Origin: Hymenobacter sp.
Lineage (GTDB): Bacteria > Bacteroidota > Bacteroidia > Cytophagales > Hymenobacteraceae
DNA: 40,152 nt
NCBI GenBank assembly: GCA_028288445.1
Contig: JAQBNT010000099.1
Location: 1-40,152 of the forward strand
Direction: 5' to 3'
Positions within the stretch are counted from its first letter, which is position 1; each line of letters opens with the position of its first letter. Below are positions 16,718-24,620 of the stretch, piece after piece. Both the position numbers and the translations under genes were made by a program. The notes below the pieces were generated by a model that was given only the letters and a program-made list of their open reading frames with translations, searched no databases and was not told the origin of the DNA.

Positions 16718-17332
16718 CTACTCGCCGCCCGGGCGAGGGCGGAAGAAGTAACTTTTTTGCTGCCCGTTTTTGTAGACCAACGAAACCGGGGAGTAGATGT
16801 AGCGCAGATAGTCCCCGCGCACGAGGAGCCAACTGCCCACCGGCGCGCTGAACGGCTCATTGTACTCGAACAGTTCGAGGCGGGTCAACTGGTGCCCTTC
16901 GTAGCGCTCGGTGAGGACCTTGCGGCCTTTGACGTCGCGGTACACTATTTTTTCCAGCTCAATACCGTAGCGGTGCTTGATGGTCTGTTGCTTGACCATT
17001 CCCGAGCCGTTTTGAACAGCCCCAGCATTGACCACGACCACGCTTTTAGGTACCCCGGCATAGCTCCGCACTTTGCGGTGCAGCCCCCCGAACGAGCCTT
17101 GCACGGCTTTGAAAGAGGAAATGCGGGCTTCGGCTTGGCCGCGCGTGCGTGCCACGCGGTGCAGGAGCGAGTCATTGGCCGCTGCAAATGAGTTCAGGGT
17201 GAGGCCTACCGGCTGGGTGGCCGCCGTGGGTGTTCGCGGAGCGGTGGGGATGTTTTGAGCGTAGGCTTGTGGGCAAGCACTGAGGAACAGGACTGTTAGG
17301 CCCAGAAAGTTGCTTTTTGCGTTTGTCAACAT
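16718..17332 (-). CDS. Secreted protein of unknown function
   Basis: The 204-residue product has a signal peptide (MLTNAKSNFLGLTVLFLSA, cleavage likely after AYAQ) and a mature part with a beta-strand-like C-terminal half: YRDVKGRKVLTERYEGHQ, LELFEYNEPFSAP, GSWLLVRGDYLRYIYSP and VYKNGQQKSYFF. I do not recognise the family. The ATG at 17332 is chosen because it begins the signal peptide; the frame upstream of it has no protein-like content. It starts 41 bases after the stop of the DoxX-type gene on the same strand, so the two may be one transcript. It is convergent with recJ, only 12 bases away. Confidence 0.72.
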   Translation of the reverse strand: MLTNAKSNFLGLTVLFLSACPQAYAQNIPTAPRTPTAATQPVGLTLNSFAAANDSLLHRVARTRGQAEARISSFKAVQGSFGGLHRKVRSYAGVPKSVVVVNAGAVQNGSGMVKQQTIKHRYGIELEKIVYRDVKGRKVLTERYEGHQLTRLELFEYNEPFSAPVGSWLLVRGDYLRYIYSPVSLVYKNGQQKSYFFRPRPGGE

Positions 17333-17373
17333 ACAGCAAATGGTAGAAAATGCAGCTGCAAGATAGGGCGGCG

Positions 17374-17736
17374 CTACTGCTGGTGCATCACCCGCCACAC
17401 CCACCACAGTAGCGGCAGTTGCAGCGGCAGTCGCCCCCACGCCACCCAGCCGGGAATGTGCAGTTGCTCATGAACCAAAGCCATGTACACATTGGCCGGA
17501 AACACAGCCACCAGCAGCGCCAGCAGGCCCCAGCCGGCCAGCCGCCGGGTGCGCGCCGGCAGCAGGCCCAGGCCGCCTAGCATTTCAAAAACGCCACTCA
17601 CGTACACCAGCGCCAGCGGGGTAGGCAGCATGGGCGGCATGATGGCTAGGTAAGTGGCCGAATGAACGAAGTGCCAGATGCCGGCCAGCACAAAAATTAA
17701 AGCCAGCGCGTAGCGGCTGAGGTGGCGAAGGGTCAT
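17374..17736 (-). CDS. DoxX-type small integral membrane protein
   Basis: The 120-residue product has four membrane helices: YALALIFVLAGIWHFV, a second around LALVYVSGVFEMLGGLGLL, a third GWGLLALLVAVFPANVYMA and a short fourth LPLQLPLLWWVWRVM. The motif AGIWHFVHSATYLAIMPP and FPANVYMALVH are typical for DoxX-like proteins of Bacteroidota. Biochemical function is unknown. The ATG at 17736 gives MTLRHLSRYALAL; a longer frame to 17793 is less likely. It is divergent from the acyl-CoA dehydrogenase. Confidence 0.85.
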   Translation of the reverse strand: MTLRHLSRYALALIFVLAGIWHFVHSATYLAIMPPMLPTPLALVYVSGVFEMLGGLGLLPARTRRLAGWGLLALLVAVFPANVYMALVHEQLHIPGWVAWGRLPLQLPLLWWVWRVMHQQ

Positions 17737-17853
17737 ATCAGGGTAAAAGTCGGGCAAAAATGCCGAGCCGTCCAAGGCGGTTGTTTGGAGCAAAAAGCCA
17801 GAATCTTTTATAGAATAACGGCTGTTAGGGACGCTGGGCGCATACCGTTCACC

Positions 17854-17884
17854 TTGCCCGTCGTGCCCCGAGGCCGTACTTTTG
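17854..17884 (+). promoter_or_regulatory. Promoter of the acyl-CoA dehydrogenase gene
   Basis: A TTG at 17854-17856 is followed by 20 bases and then TACTTTTG at 17877-17884, an exact TAnnTTTG. This is a close fit to the Bacteroidota sigma-70 promoter. A start near 17890 would leave a leader of about 25 bases before the ATG at 17916. Confidence 0.7.
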
Positions 17885-17915
17885 CGGCATTAAATTAATT
17901 ATTCCCACCCCGCCC

Positions 17916-19076
17916 ATGCAAACCGCCACATCCTCCAATATTTACCAACTCAGCGAAGAGCAGCTGGCCGTGCGCGATGCCGCCCGCGACTTCGCCCAAA
18001 GCGAGCTGTGGGCCGGCGTTATCGAGCGCGACGAGCACCAGAAATTTCCTGCCGAGCAAATCAAGAAAATGGGCGAGCTCGGCTTCATGGGCATGATGGT
18101 GAGCCCCGAGTACGGCGGCTCCGGCCTCGACACGGTGAGCTACGTGCTGGCGATGGAGGAAATCAGCAAGGTTGATGCTTCGTGCTCGGTTATCATGAGC
18201 GTGAACAACTCGCTGGTGTGCTGGGGCCTCGAAAAATACGGCACCGAGGAACAGAAACAGAAGTACCTGCCCCGCCTGTGCTCCGGCGAAATCATCGGAG
18301 CTTTCGCCCTGAGCGAGCCCGAAGCCGGCTCCGACGCCACCAGCCAGCGCACCACCGCCGAAGACTTGGGCGACTACTACCTGCTGAACGGCACCAAAAA
18401 CTGGATTACCAACGGCACCACCGCCTCGGTCTACCTCGTCATCGCCCAAACCAACCCCGAGCTGAAGTCGCGTGGCATCAACGTCCTCATCGTGGATAAG
18501 GACATGCCTGGCTTCATCCAGGGTCCCAAGGAGAACAAGCTCGGCATCCGCGGCTCCGATACCTGCTCGCTGATGTTCACCGACGTGAAGGTGCCCAAGG
18601 AAAACCGCATTGGCGACGACGGCTTCGGCTTCAAGTTCGCCATGCAGGTGCTGGCCGGCGGCCGCATCGGCATTGCGTCGCAGGCGCTGGGCATTGCCTC
18701 GGGCTCGCTGGAGCTCAGCCTGAAGTACGCCAAAGAGCGCAAGGCCTTCGGGGTGCCGATTTCGCAGCACCAGGCCATCCAGTTCAAGCTGGCTGACATG
18801 GCCACCAACGTGGACGCCGCCCGCCTGCTCTGCCTGCAAGCCGCCGCCGACAAGGACAGTGGTGGTGACTACGGCAAGTCGGGAGCCATGGCGAAACTCT
18901 TCGCTTCCAAAGTTGCGATGGACTCGGCCGTAGAGGCCGTGCAGATTCATGGTGGCTACGGCTTTGTGAAAGAATACCATGTCGAACGCTTCATGCGCGA
19001 CGCCAAGATTACCCAGATTTACGAGGGCACTTCCGAAATTCAAAAAATTGTGATTTCGCGGGATATCCTCAAGTAA
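17916..19076 (+). CDS. Acyl-CoA dehydrogenase, short-chain type
   Basis: This 386-residue FAD enzyme oxidises acyl-CoA to trans-2-enoyl-CoA in beta-oxidation or branched-chain amino acid breakdown. The N-terminal helical domain, the middle beta domain with FALSEPEAGSDA and KNWITNGTTA, and the C-terminal helical domain with RKAFGVPISQHQAIQFKLADM are all present. YEGTSEIQ near the C-terminus supplies the catalytic Glu370, the position used by short-chain and butyryl-CoA dehydrogenases. Substrate length is inferred from overall similarity and is not proven. It has its own promoter and terminator, so it is monocistronic. Confidence 0.94.
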   Translation: MQTATSSNIYQLSEEQLAVRDAARDFAQSELWAGVIERDEHQKFPAEQIKKMGELGFMGMMVSPEYGGSGLDTVSYVLAMEEISKVDASCSVIMSVNNSLVCWGLEKYGTEEQKQKYLPRLCSGEIIGAFALSEPEAGSDATSQRTTAEDLGDYYLLNGTKNWITNGTTASVYLVIAQTNPELKSRGINVLIVDKDMPGFIQGPKENKLGIRGSDTCSLMFTDVKVPKENRIGDDGFGFKFAMQVLAGGRIGIASQALGIASGSLELSLKYAKERKAFGVPISQHQAIQFKLADMATNVDAARLLCLQAAADKDSGGDYGKSGAMAKLFASKVAMDSAVEAVQIHGGYGFVKEYHVERFMRDAKITQIYEGTSEIQKIVISRDILK

Positions 19077-19110
19077 GCGGGGAATTGCCTAAAATTCAGA
19101 TTCATTGCAC

Positions 19111-19140
19111 AAAACCCAGCTACTATTTGGCTGGGTTTTT
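19111..19140 (+). terminator. Rho-independent terminator after the acyl-CoA dehydrogenase
   Basis: AAAACCCAGC at 19111-19120 pairs with GCTGGGTTTT at 19130-19139 around a 9-base loop, with a following T. It lies 34 bases after the stop codon. Confidence 0.88.
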
Positions 19141-19234
19141 AGTTTTTGTGAATTTCAAGCTGTTATATTGCATTGCGGTAGCCACCCAGTTACCTCCTCC
19201 GCATCCCTCAAGGGCCTTCCCGGCCACCAGAATT

Positions 19235-20161
19235 ATGGAAGATTACAATAAAGTCATCGAGTCGTTGGGCGTCCGTTACATCAAGGCCAAAAACCTGGTG
19301 CTGCATCAGCCCTTCACCGTGCGCAACTCTTACGATGTTGGCAACAACCTGATTCTTCTGCACAAAGGCCACCTCACGTTTGGCGAAGACACCATGGTAG
19401 TGGAAGAAGGCGAAATGCTCTTCATCCCCGGCGGCCGCCCCACCCGCGTGAGCTACGGCGAAGACACCAAAAACCGCGTCATCACCAACGACGACCTCAT
19501 CTCAAACAAGGATAAGTTCTTTCATTCCAACGACAACCTCGACCTCATCGGCGATGCCGAAGAAAGCCACAGCTTCGTGAGCTTCGAGGCCAAGGTGTTC
19601 GATTCGGTGAACTTCTTCGCCTCGCTCGACGTGCCGGCCTTCCTCATTTCGGGCCAGCCCAAGCTCGCCAACCTGGTGATTAAGGTGGTGGAAGAGAGCA
19701 TGCAGGACCTGCCCGGCCGCGAACGCCTCATTAACATCTACACCGAGAACATTGTGGTGGAAGTGGTGCGCTACGTGCTGCGCAACAACATGTTTGTGGA
19801 GCAACTGGCCACCAACAGCACCTACTTCAAAGACCCGCGCCTGATTGACCTGTTCAACTACATCAAGGAGAACCTGGGCGGTGACCTGTCGAACAAAGTC
19901 CTCTCGGGCGTAGCCAACGTGAGCGAGGACTACGTGGGCCAGTATTTCAAGATGCTGACCAACATCAACCCGCAGGACTACATTGAATACCAGCGCATGG
20001 AGCGCGCCGTATTCCTGCTGCGCACCACCAAGAAAAGCATCCGCGACATCGGCAAAGAAGTGGGCTACAAAGACACCGCCTATTTCTGCCGCCGCTTCAA
20101 GATGATGTTTGGCATCCCGGCCGGTAAGATGCGCCGCCGCGAGTCGGCCATGAATATCTAA
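19235..20161 (+). CDS. AraC family transcriptional regulator
   Basis: The 308-residue product has a cupin-like N-terminal sensor region (VLHQPFTVRNSYDVGNN, HLTFGEDTMVVEEGEMLFIP) and a C-terminal double helix-turn-helix of the AraC type at about residues 200-300, with the first helix pair around DLSNKVLSGVANVSEDY and the second around SIRDIGKEVGYKDTAYFCRR, followed by FKMMFGIPAGKMRR. The ATG at 19235 is chosen because the upstream extension is a hydrophobic stretch overlapping the terminator region. The ligand and targets are unknown. It follows the acyl-CoA dehydrogenase after a terminator, so it is not in the same transcript, though it could regulate it. Confidence 0.92.
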   Translation: MEDYNKVIESLGVRYIKAKNLVLHQPFTVRNSYDVGNNLILLHKGHLTFGEDTMVVEEGEMLFIPGGRPTRVSYGEDTKNRVITNDDLISNKDKFFHSNDNLDLIGDAEESHSFVSFEAKVFDSVNFFASLDVPAFLISGQPKLANLVIKVVEESMQDLPGRERLINIYTENIVVEVVRYVLRNNMFVEQLATNSTYFKDPRLIDLFNYIKENLGGDLSNKVLSGVANVSEDYVGQYFKMLTNINPQDYIEYQRMERAVFLLRTTKKSIRDIGKEVGYKDTAYFCRRFKMMFGIPAGKMRRRESAMNI

Positions 20162-20190
20162 AACACACTATTCGCCTTTGAGACGATAGA

Positions 20191-20233
20191 AAGCAAAAAG
20201 CCCCGCTTCGATGAGAAGCGGGGCTTTTTGCTT
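20191..20233. terminator. Bidirectional terminator, 19-bp perfect stem
   Basis: Arms 20191-20209 and 20215-20233 are exact reverse complements with a GATGA loop; A and T runs flank the GC-rich stem core CCCCGCTTC on both sides. It lies between the convergent AraC regulator and the low-complexity protein gene and would stop transcription from either side. Confidence 0.92.
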
Positions 20234-20247
20234 AGAAAATCACGAGG

Positions 20248-21057
20248 TTATTCGATGCTACGGAAGCCATCGTCCTTCGAGTGGGAGCGGTGCTCAGAGG
20301 CCTGCGCGCCGTGGTCGGTGTGAGCCGAGGCGCTGGGGTTGCTCTCGCTGCGGCCACTACCCGAGTGGATACCGGTGTTGCCGGCTGACTTGGAGGCGCT
20401 GGCATCGCTGCCGTAGCTACCGAAGCGGCTGCCGCTGTTGGCATAGGGCGCGCCACTATCGGTGCGGCCGGTGGTGCCGGCGGCCGGGCGGCGGCTGGTG
20501 GAAGCATCGGGGGCCTGATAGCCGTAGCTGCGGCGGCCGTAGCTGCCGGCATCGCGCTGGCGACCGTAGTTATAGGGACTGCTTTCGCTGCTGTCCGACT
20601 TGCCCTTGCGGGTAGCGAGCCAGGCAATGCCACCGGCCAGGATAGCGCCGCCTACTACCTTCTGGGTCGTGCTGAGGCCGTTGACGCGGTCGAGGGCTCG
20701 GTTGCCAAGGTCTTTGAGCGACTGTGGTAATTGGTTCACACTGTCGAGGACGCCGGAATCTTCAATCCATTTTTTGCCGCTGTTCAGGGCCGTATCGAGC
20801 AGGGTGCCTTCCTGGGAATTGGTTTGCTGGCCTTCGTCCTGGCGGCTGTCGCCGGCGTTGGCCGTGGTTTGGTTCTGAGCCTCGGAGGCAGGGGAGGAGC
20901 TTTGGGCGCTGGGCGTGGGGGCCGATTTGCGCGAAGCGGCCGGGTTGCCGCTGGGAGTGCTGGTGGTACCCGGCGTGGCGGGGTTCTGGTTGGCGCGGCC
21001 GGTATTGCCGGTATTAGCTGGGTTCGGGGTCCCGAACTGGTCTTGCTGGTTATCCAT
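20248..21057 (-). CDS. Low-complexity protein with one membrane helix
   Basis: The 269-residue product has a long Asn/Pro/Thr/Ser/Gln-rich N-terminus (QFGTPNPANTGNTGRANQN), a short helical segment (TLLDTALNSGKKWIEDSG, then LPQSLKDLGNRALDRVNGLS), one hydrophobic helix at about residues 134-148 (VVGGAILAGGIAWLA) and a Ser/Gly/Tyr-rich tail. I do not recognise a family; the middle part resembles small stress-type membrane proteins of Bacteroidota. The ATG at 21057 gives MDNQQDQFGTP; the upstream extension is not protein-like. It is probably real since its frame is the only one with consistent codon use. Confidence 0.72.
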   Translation of the reverse strand: MDNQQDQFGTPNPANTGNTGRANQNPATPGTTSTPSGNPAASRKSAPTPSAQSSSPASEAQNQTTANAGDSRQDEGQQTNSQEGTLLDTALNSGKKWIEDSGVLDSVNQLPQSLKDLGNRALDRVNGLSTTQKVVGGAILAGGIAWLATRKGKSDSSESSPYNYGRQRDAGSYGRRSYGYQAPDASTSRRPAAGTTGRTDSGAPYANSGSRFGSYGSDASASKSAGNTGIHSGSGRSESNPSASAHTDHGAQASEHRSHSKDDGFRSIE

Positions 21058-21193
21058 GAGTATGAGCGGGAATGGGAAGTGGAAATAAAAGAACAGAGCC
21101 CTGCGGCAGAGCGTCAAAGGCGTGTGGTTTATTCGTAATCAGCAGCCGGTTAGTTGCAATTCGCCGGTTTTATTTTGGCTAATGCCGGCTTTG

Positions 21194-21556
21194 TTAAGTC
21201 GTTTCAGGGTCGGGCTGGGCGTGGCGCGGCAGGGGGCGCAGCACATGGGTAGGGTCGGCCAGCACCACGCGGCGGGCTTCCTCACGGGCTTCCACCTCGT
21301 ACTTGTTGTGGTAGTAGCCCACGCGGGCCGACTCGATGAGGTATTTCCAGAGGAAGGGGAGCAGGCCGTGTTCCTGGTACTGGCGCAGGTGCACGGCTTC
21401 GTGGGCCACCCACTCGGCGTCGGCCAGAAACTCCTCGCGGGAGGCCCCGCTCAGGTGCACCGTTTGGCCCACCACCATGGCCACGCGCCGGGCCTTGAGC
21501 ACGCGCCGGGCAATGAGGGCGAGAGGGGAGTTGGTCCAGGTCCGAGGCGTTTGCAT
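21194..21556 (-). CDS. Small HExxH protein, DUF4157-like
   Basis: The 120-residue product has a HEAVH motif at residues 52-56 within EWVAHEAVHLRQYQEHG, the signature of zinc-dependent peptidase-like domains (DUF4157 and relatives). The downstream part, LPFLWKYLIESARVGYYHNKYEVEAREEARR, contains a Tyr-rich helix and a Glu that could be the third metal ligand. No signal peptide is visible, so it is probably cytoplasmic. Whether it is a working peptidase is not shown; minimal HExxH domains of this size may serve as metal-binding scaffolds. An AT-rich region lies upstream. Confidence 0.78.
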   Translation of the reverse strand: MQTPRTWTNSPLALIARRVLKARRVAMVVGQTVHLSGASREEFLADAEWVAHEAVHLRQYQEHGLLPFLWKYLIESARVGYYHNKYEVEAREEARRVVLADPTHVLRPLPRHAQPDPETT

Positions 21557-21890
21557 GGGAGATGAGATATAGGAATATTTTGGTCGCGGAGATACGACGC
21601 AAAGATGAGCTTGGTTGCAAGCTGTTCAGTTAATATTTATTGATAAAATTATCTTTTGTAAAGTATTTTTGCTTTTTTTTAAGAAAAAGTGTCGGAGTTA
21701 CGAAAAGTTTATCCTAGCTTTACCCTGCGACCTATTCTACGAACAATAGAAATTATCGGGTACGACTTCTTTTCATCACCTCTTCACTCGGCTACACTCA
21801 GCCTTGCCTATCGCCTAAGAAAGCTACTACTCCGGCTCTTCCGCCCTCACCTTGGAATCCGGTTTTTTGCCCCAACCCTAACGACGGACA
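21557..21890. other. AT-rich divergent intergenic region
   Basis: This 334-base stretch separates the HExxH gene (minus) from the NlpC/P60 gene (plus) and must contain both promoters. It is much richer in A and T than its neighbours, especially 21620-21700 with runs such as GCTTTTTTTTAAGAAAAAG. I see no exact TTTG/TAnnTTTG pair and no convincing small gene. Confidence 0.6.
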
Positions 21891-22601
21891 ATGAAACACA
21901 GCCTCCTGTATTGCCTCGCCGCTACCTCGCTGGCCCTCTCCTTCTTCTTTGAACGCGCCCCCGAAGCTTCGGCTACGGCCCGTGCCACCTCGGCACCGGT
22001 CGTGGCCGAAGCTTCGCTGCTTCCGGCCCTGACGAGCGAGACTGCCCCCGAAAGCGACCCCAGCAACCCACCGGCCACCAAACCTACCGCCGCCGAGCTG
22101 GCCGCCTCCCGCGACTCGCTCACCTACCACTACTATGCCCAAACCCTGGGCCTGCACCTTGCTTTCAACGAAAATAAGGACCTGCTGCGTACGGTAACGG
22201 ACTGGATTGGTGCTCCTTATAGCTACGGCAGTAACTCGCGCCGCGGCACTGATTGCTCGGGCTTTGTGACGCGGGTGTTCCACGAGGTGTACGGCATCAA
22301 CCTGATTCACTCGTCGCGGGCCATGTTCAGCAATACCAAGCGCGTGGCCAAGGCCGAGATGCAGACTGGTGACCTGGTGTTCTTCCGCCGGGGCAAAGGG
22401 CCGATTTACCATGTTGGCATCTATCTGAAAGACGGCAAGTTTGCCCATTCGGCCTGCAACGGCGGCGTGATGGTGAGCTCGCTGAACCAGCCTTACTACC
22501 ACCGCAATTTCTACGCTGCCGGCCGCGTGCGCGCCGCTGCCGCTGCCGATGAGGCCGCTACTGAAGCGGCTACTGAACTGGCAATTGCCTCGGTTGAATA
22601 G
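21891..22601 (+). CDS. NlpC/P60 family peptidoglycan hydrolase
   Basis: The 236-residue product has a signal-like N-terminus (MKHSLLYCLAATSLALSFFF) followed by a Pro/Ala/Thr-rich linker and an NlpC/P60 domain. Catalytic residues are Cys122 in GTDCSGFV, His174 in YHVGIYL and probably His186 in FAHSA. Such enzymes cut the stem peptide of peptidoglycan between D-Glu and the diamino acid. The domain starts near LLRTVTDWIGAPYSYG. The C-terminus is an Ala/Glu-rich tail. It is a single gene followed by a strong terminator. Confidence 0.93.
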   Translation: MKHSLLYCLAATSLALSFFFERAPEASATARATSAPVVAEASLLPALTSETAPESDPSNPPATKPTAAELAASRDSLTYHYYAQTLGLHLAFNENKDLLRTVTDWIGAPYSYGSNSRRGTDCSGFVTRVFHEVYGINLIHSSRAMFSNTKRVAKAEMQTGDLVFFRRGKGPIYHVGIYLKDGKFAHSACNGGVMVSSLNQPYYHRNFYAAGRVRAAAAADEAATEAATELAIASVE

Positions 22602-22630
22602 TCTTCGGTTTTAGACCGTAAGTGCAAGCG

Positions 22631-22663
22631 AAACGCCCGGCCTCACAGCCGGGCGTTTTTTTT
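22631..22663 (+). terminator. Rho-independent terminator after the NlpC/P60 gene
   Basis: AAACGCCCGGC at 22631-22641 pairs perfectly with GCCGGGCGTTT at 22648-22658 around CTCACA, followed by eight T residues in total. It lies 30 bases after the stop codon. Confidence 0.93.
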
Positions 22664-22852
22664 GTGCCCTTCGCCGTGCTATTGGCTCCGTTGATTTAGA
22701 ATTCAACGATTATTCATTAAGAAACAGGATACTTGTATTAAACTCGCCAGGCTTTGGCTGGTCTACGCTAAATCGTTGGCCCAGAATGAGGAAGAACGCC
22801 GGGCCAAGAGTCGTTTCATTGTCGCTTCTGATTCCATCGTTACGCCCTGCTT

Positions 22853-24604
22853 ATGAACCGCAGACATTTCCTCCAACGAAACGCGGCCGTCCTCAATACC
22901 CGGGCAGCGGCCGTGGCTGAGCGGCCTGCGCCGCCAGTAGCTCCCACTGCCGCGCCAGCCCAGCAGGACCCGCCCGAAACCGTGAGCCGCTACGCCAACA
23001 AGGCGCTGCCTACCGGCCTGGCCCGCACCACCAGCACCCTGACGCCCTACGCCGGCACTTGGGGCTATGCGCAGGCCGCGCACCTGCTGCGCCGCTGCCT
23101 GTTCGGCCCCACGCGCCCGGAGATTCTGGCGGCGGCGGCCTCCAACCTGACGACGGTACTTAACGGACTACTCACAGCCCCGGCCACCGCCCCCGACCCG
23201 CCCATGAACGTGTCGGCCACCGATACCAGCGTGCCCATCGGCCAGACGTGGACGGCACAGGTGTTCGACCAGAATTTTGAGGGCGTGCGGCGGACTTCGC
23301 TGCGCGACTGGTGGCTGGGCCAGCTGTTGGGCCAGGGCACCACGCTGGTGGAGAAAATGACGCTGTTCTGGCACAACCATTTCGTGGTGGAGCTGGGCGA
23401 CATCAACGATGCGCGTATGGGCTACGAATACTGCCGCCTGTTGCGCCAGCACGCGCTGGGCAATTTCAAGCAGTTGGCCAAGGACGTGACCGTAACGCCC
23501 GCCATGCTACGCTACCTCAACGGCAACCAGAGCACCACCGGCGCGCCCAACGAGAACTACGGCCGCGAGCTACTGGAGTTGTTTACGGTGGGCAAGGGGC
23601 CGCTCATCGGGCCGGGCAATTACACCAACTACACCGAGGCCGACGTGCAGGCCGCTGCCAAAGTCCTTACCGGCTGGCGCGACCAGGCCACTTTGCCCCT
23701 GGGCAGCTACTTCACGGCCAGCCGCCACGATGCCACGACCAAGGTGTTTTCGTCGGCCTTCGGCAACGCCAGCATCGCCAACAGTGGCGCAACGGAGTAC
23801 CAGGCGCTTATCAACCTGATTTTTCAGCAGGTCGAGACGGCGCGTTTCATCGTGCGCAAGCTGTACCGCTGGTTTGTGTACTACCTGATTGATACGCAGG
23901 TGGAAACGGACATCATCCGGCCGCTGGCTACCATCCTCGTTAATAACAACTTCGACATTGTGCCGGTGCTGCGGGCGTTGTTCAGTTCCGAGCATTTCTT
24001 CGACACGCTGAACGTGGGCTGCCTCATCAAAAGCCCGCTCGATTTCACGGTGGGTTTGTGCCGGCAGATGCAGGTGGTATTTCCGCCGGCTACCAACGTG
24101 GCCGTGCAATACGGCATGTGGAACTACCTCAACGGCCTGACCAACGTGCAGCAGCAGCTACTGGGCGACCCACCCAACGTAGCCGGCTGGGCGGCCTACT
24201 ACCAGACGCCGCAATACCACGAGCTCTGGATAAACGCCGTGACGCTGCCGCGCCGCAACCAGGTCACCGACCTGTTCATTGGTTCGGGCTACACGCGCAG
24301 CGGCGTCAAAATCGTGATTGACGTGCTGGCGCTCACGCAGTCGTTTCCCGCCGCCACGGCGGCCGACTGCAACCTGCTGATTGCCGAGTATGTGAAGCTG
24401 ATGGTGCCCATCGCCCTCACCACCAATCAGATTGCCTTCCTGAAAACCGCGCTGCTGCCCGGCCTGCCCGATTTTGAGTGGACCGTGGAGTGGCAGCAGT
24501 ATCTGGCTGCGCCCACCAACACCGCCAAAAAAGCCGCCGTGACCACCAAACTGCAAGCTATGCTCCGCGCCCTGATGGGCCTGGCCGAATACCATCTGTC
24601 CTAA
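22853..24604 (+). CDS. DUF1800 domain-containing protein
   Basis: The 583-residue product is a DUF1800 protein. Conserved elements are HLLRRCLFGPT near the start, MTLFWHNHFVV, the PNENYGRELLELFTVG motif with the Asn-Glu-Asn-Tyr core, and AAKVLTGWR. Near the C-terminus, LLGDPPNVAGWAAY is also typical. Biochemical function is unknown. The first residues, NRRHFLQRN, look like a twin-arginine motif, but the segment after it contains arginines and lacks a normal hydrophobic core, so export is doubtful. DUF1800 genes very often sit directly before DUF1501 genes, as here with 16 bases between them, implying a shared role and a two-gene operon. Confidence 0.92.
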   Translation: MNRRHFLQRNAAVLNTRAAAVAERPAPPVAPTAAPAQQDPPETVSRYANKALPTGLARTTSTLTPYAGTWGYAQAAHLLRRCLFGPTRPEILAAAASNLTTVLNGLLTAPATAPDPPMNVSATDTSVPIGQTWTAQVFDQNFEGVRRTSLRDWWLGQLLGQGTTLVEKMTLFWHNHFVVELGDINDARMGYEYCRLLRQHALGNFKQLAKDVTVTPAMLRYLNGNQSTTGAPNENYGRELLELFTVGKGPLIGPGNYTNYTEADVQAAAKVLTGWRDQATLPLGSYFTASRHDATTKVFSSAFGNASIANSGATEYQALINLIFQQVETARFIVRKLYRWFVYYLIDTQVETDIIRPLATILVNNNFDIVPVLRALFSSEHFFDTLNVGCLIKSPLDFTVGLCRQMQVVFPPATNVAVQYGMWNYLNGLTNVQQQLLGDPPNVAGWAAYYQTPQYHELWINAVTLPRRNQVTDLFIGSGYTRSGVKIVIDVLALTQSFPAATAADCNLLIAEYVKLMVPIALTTNQIAFLKTALLPGLPDFEWTVEWQQYLAAPTNTAKKAAVTTKLQAMLRALMGLAEYHLS

Positions 24605-24620
24605 CGCCAACAGTCATATT

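Noticed and set aside
17895..19043. 382-residue minus-strand open frame opposite the acyl-CoA dehydrogenase
   Set aside because: Antisense shadow; the sense gene has all family motifs and a promoter.
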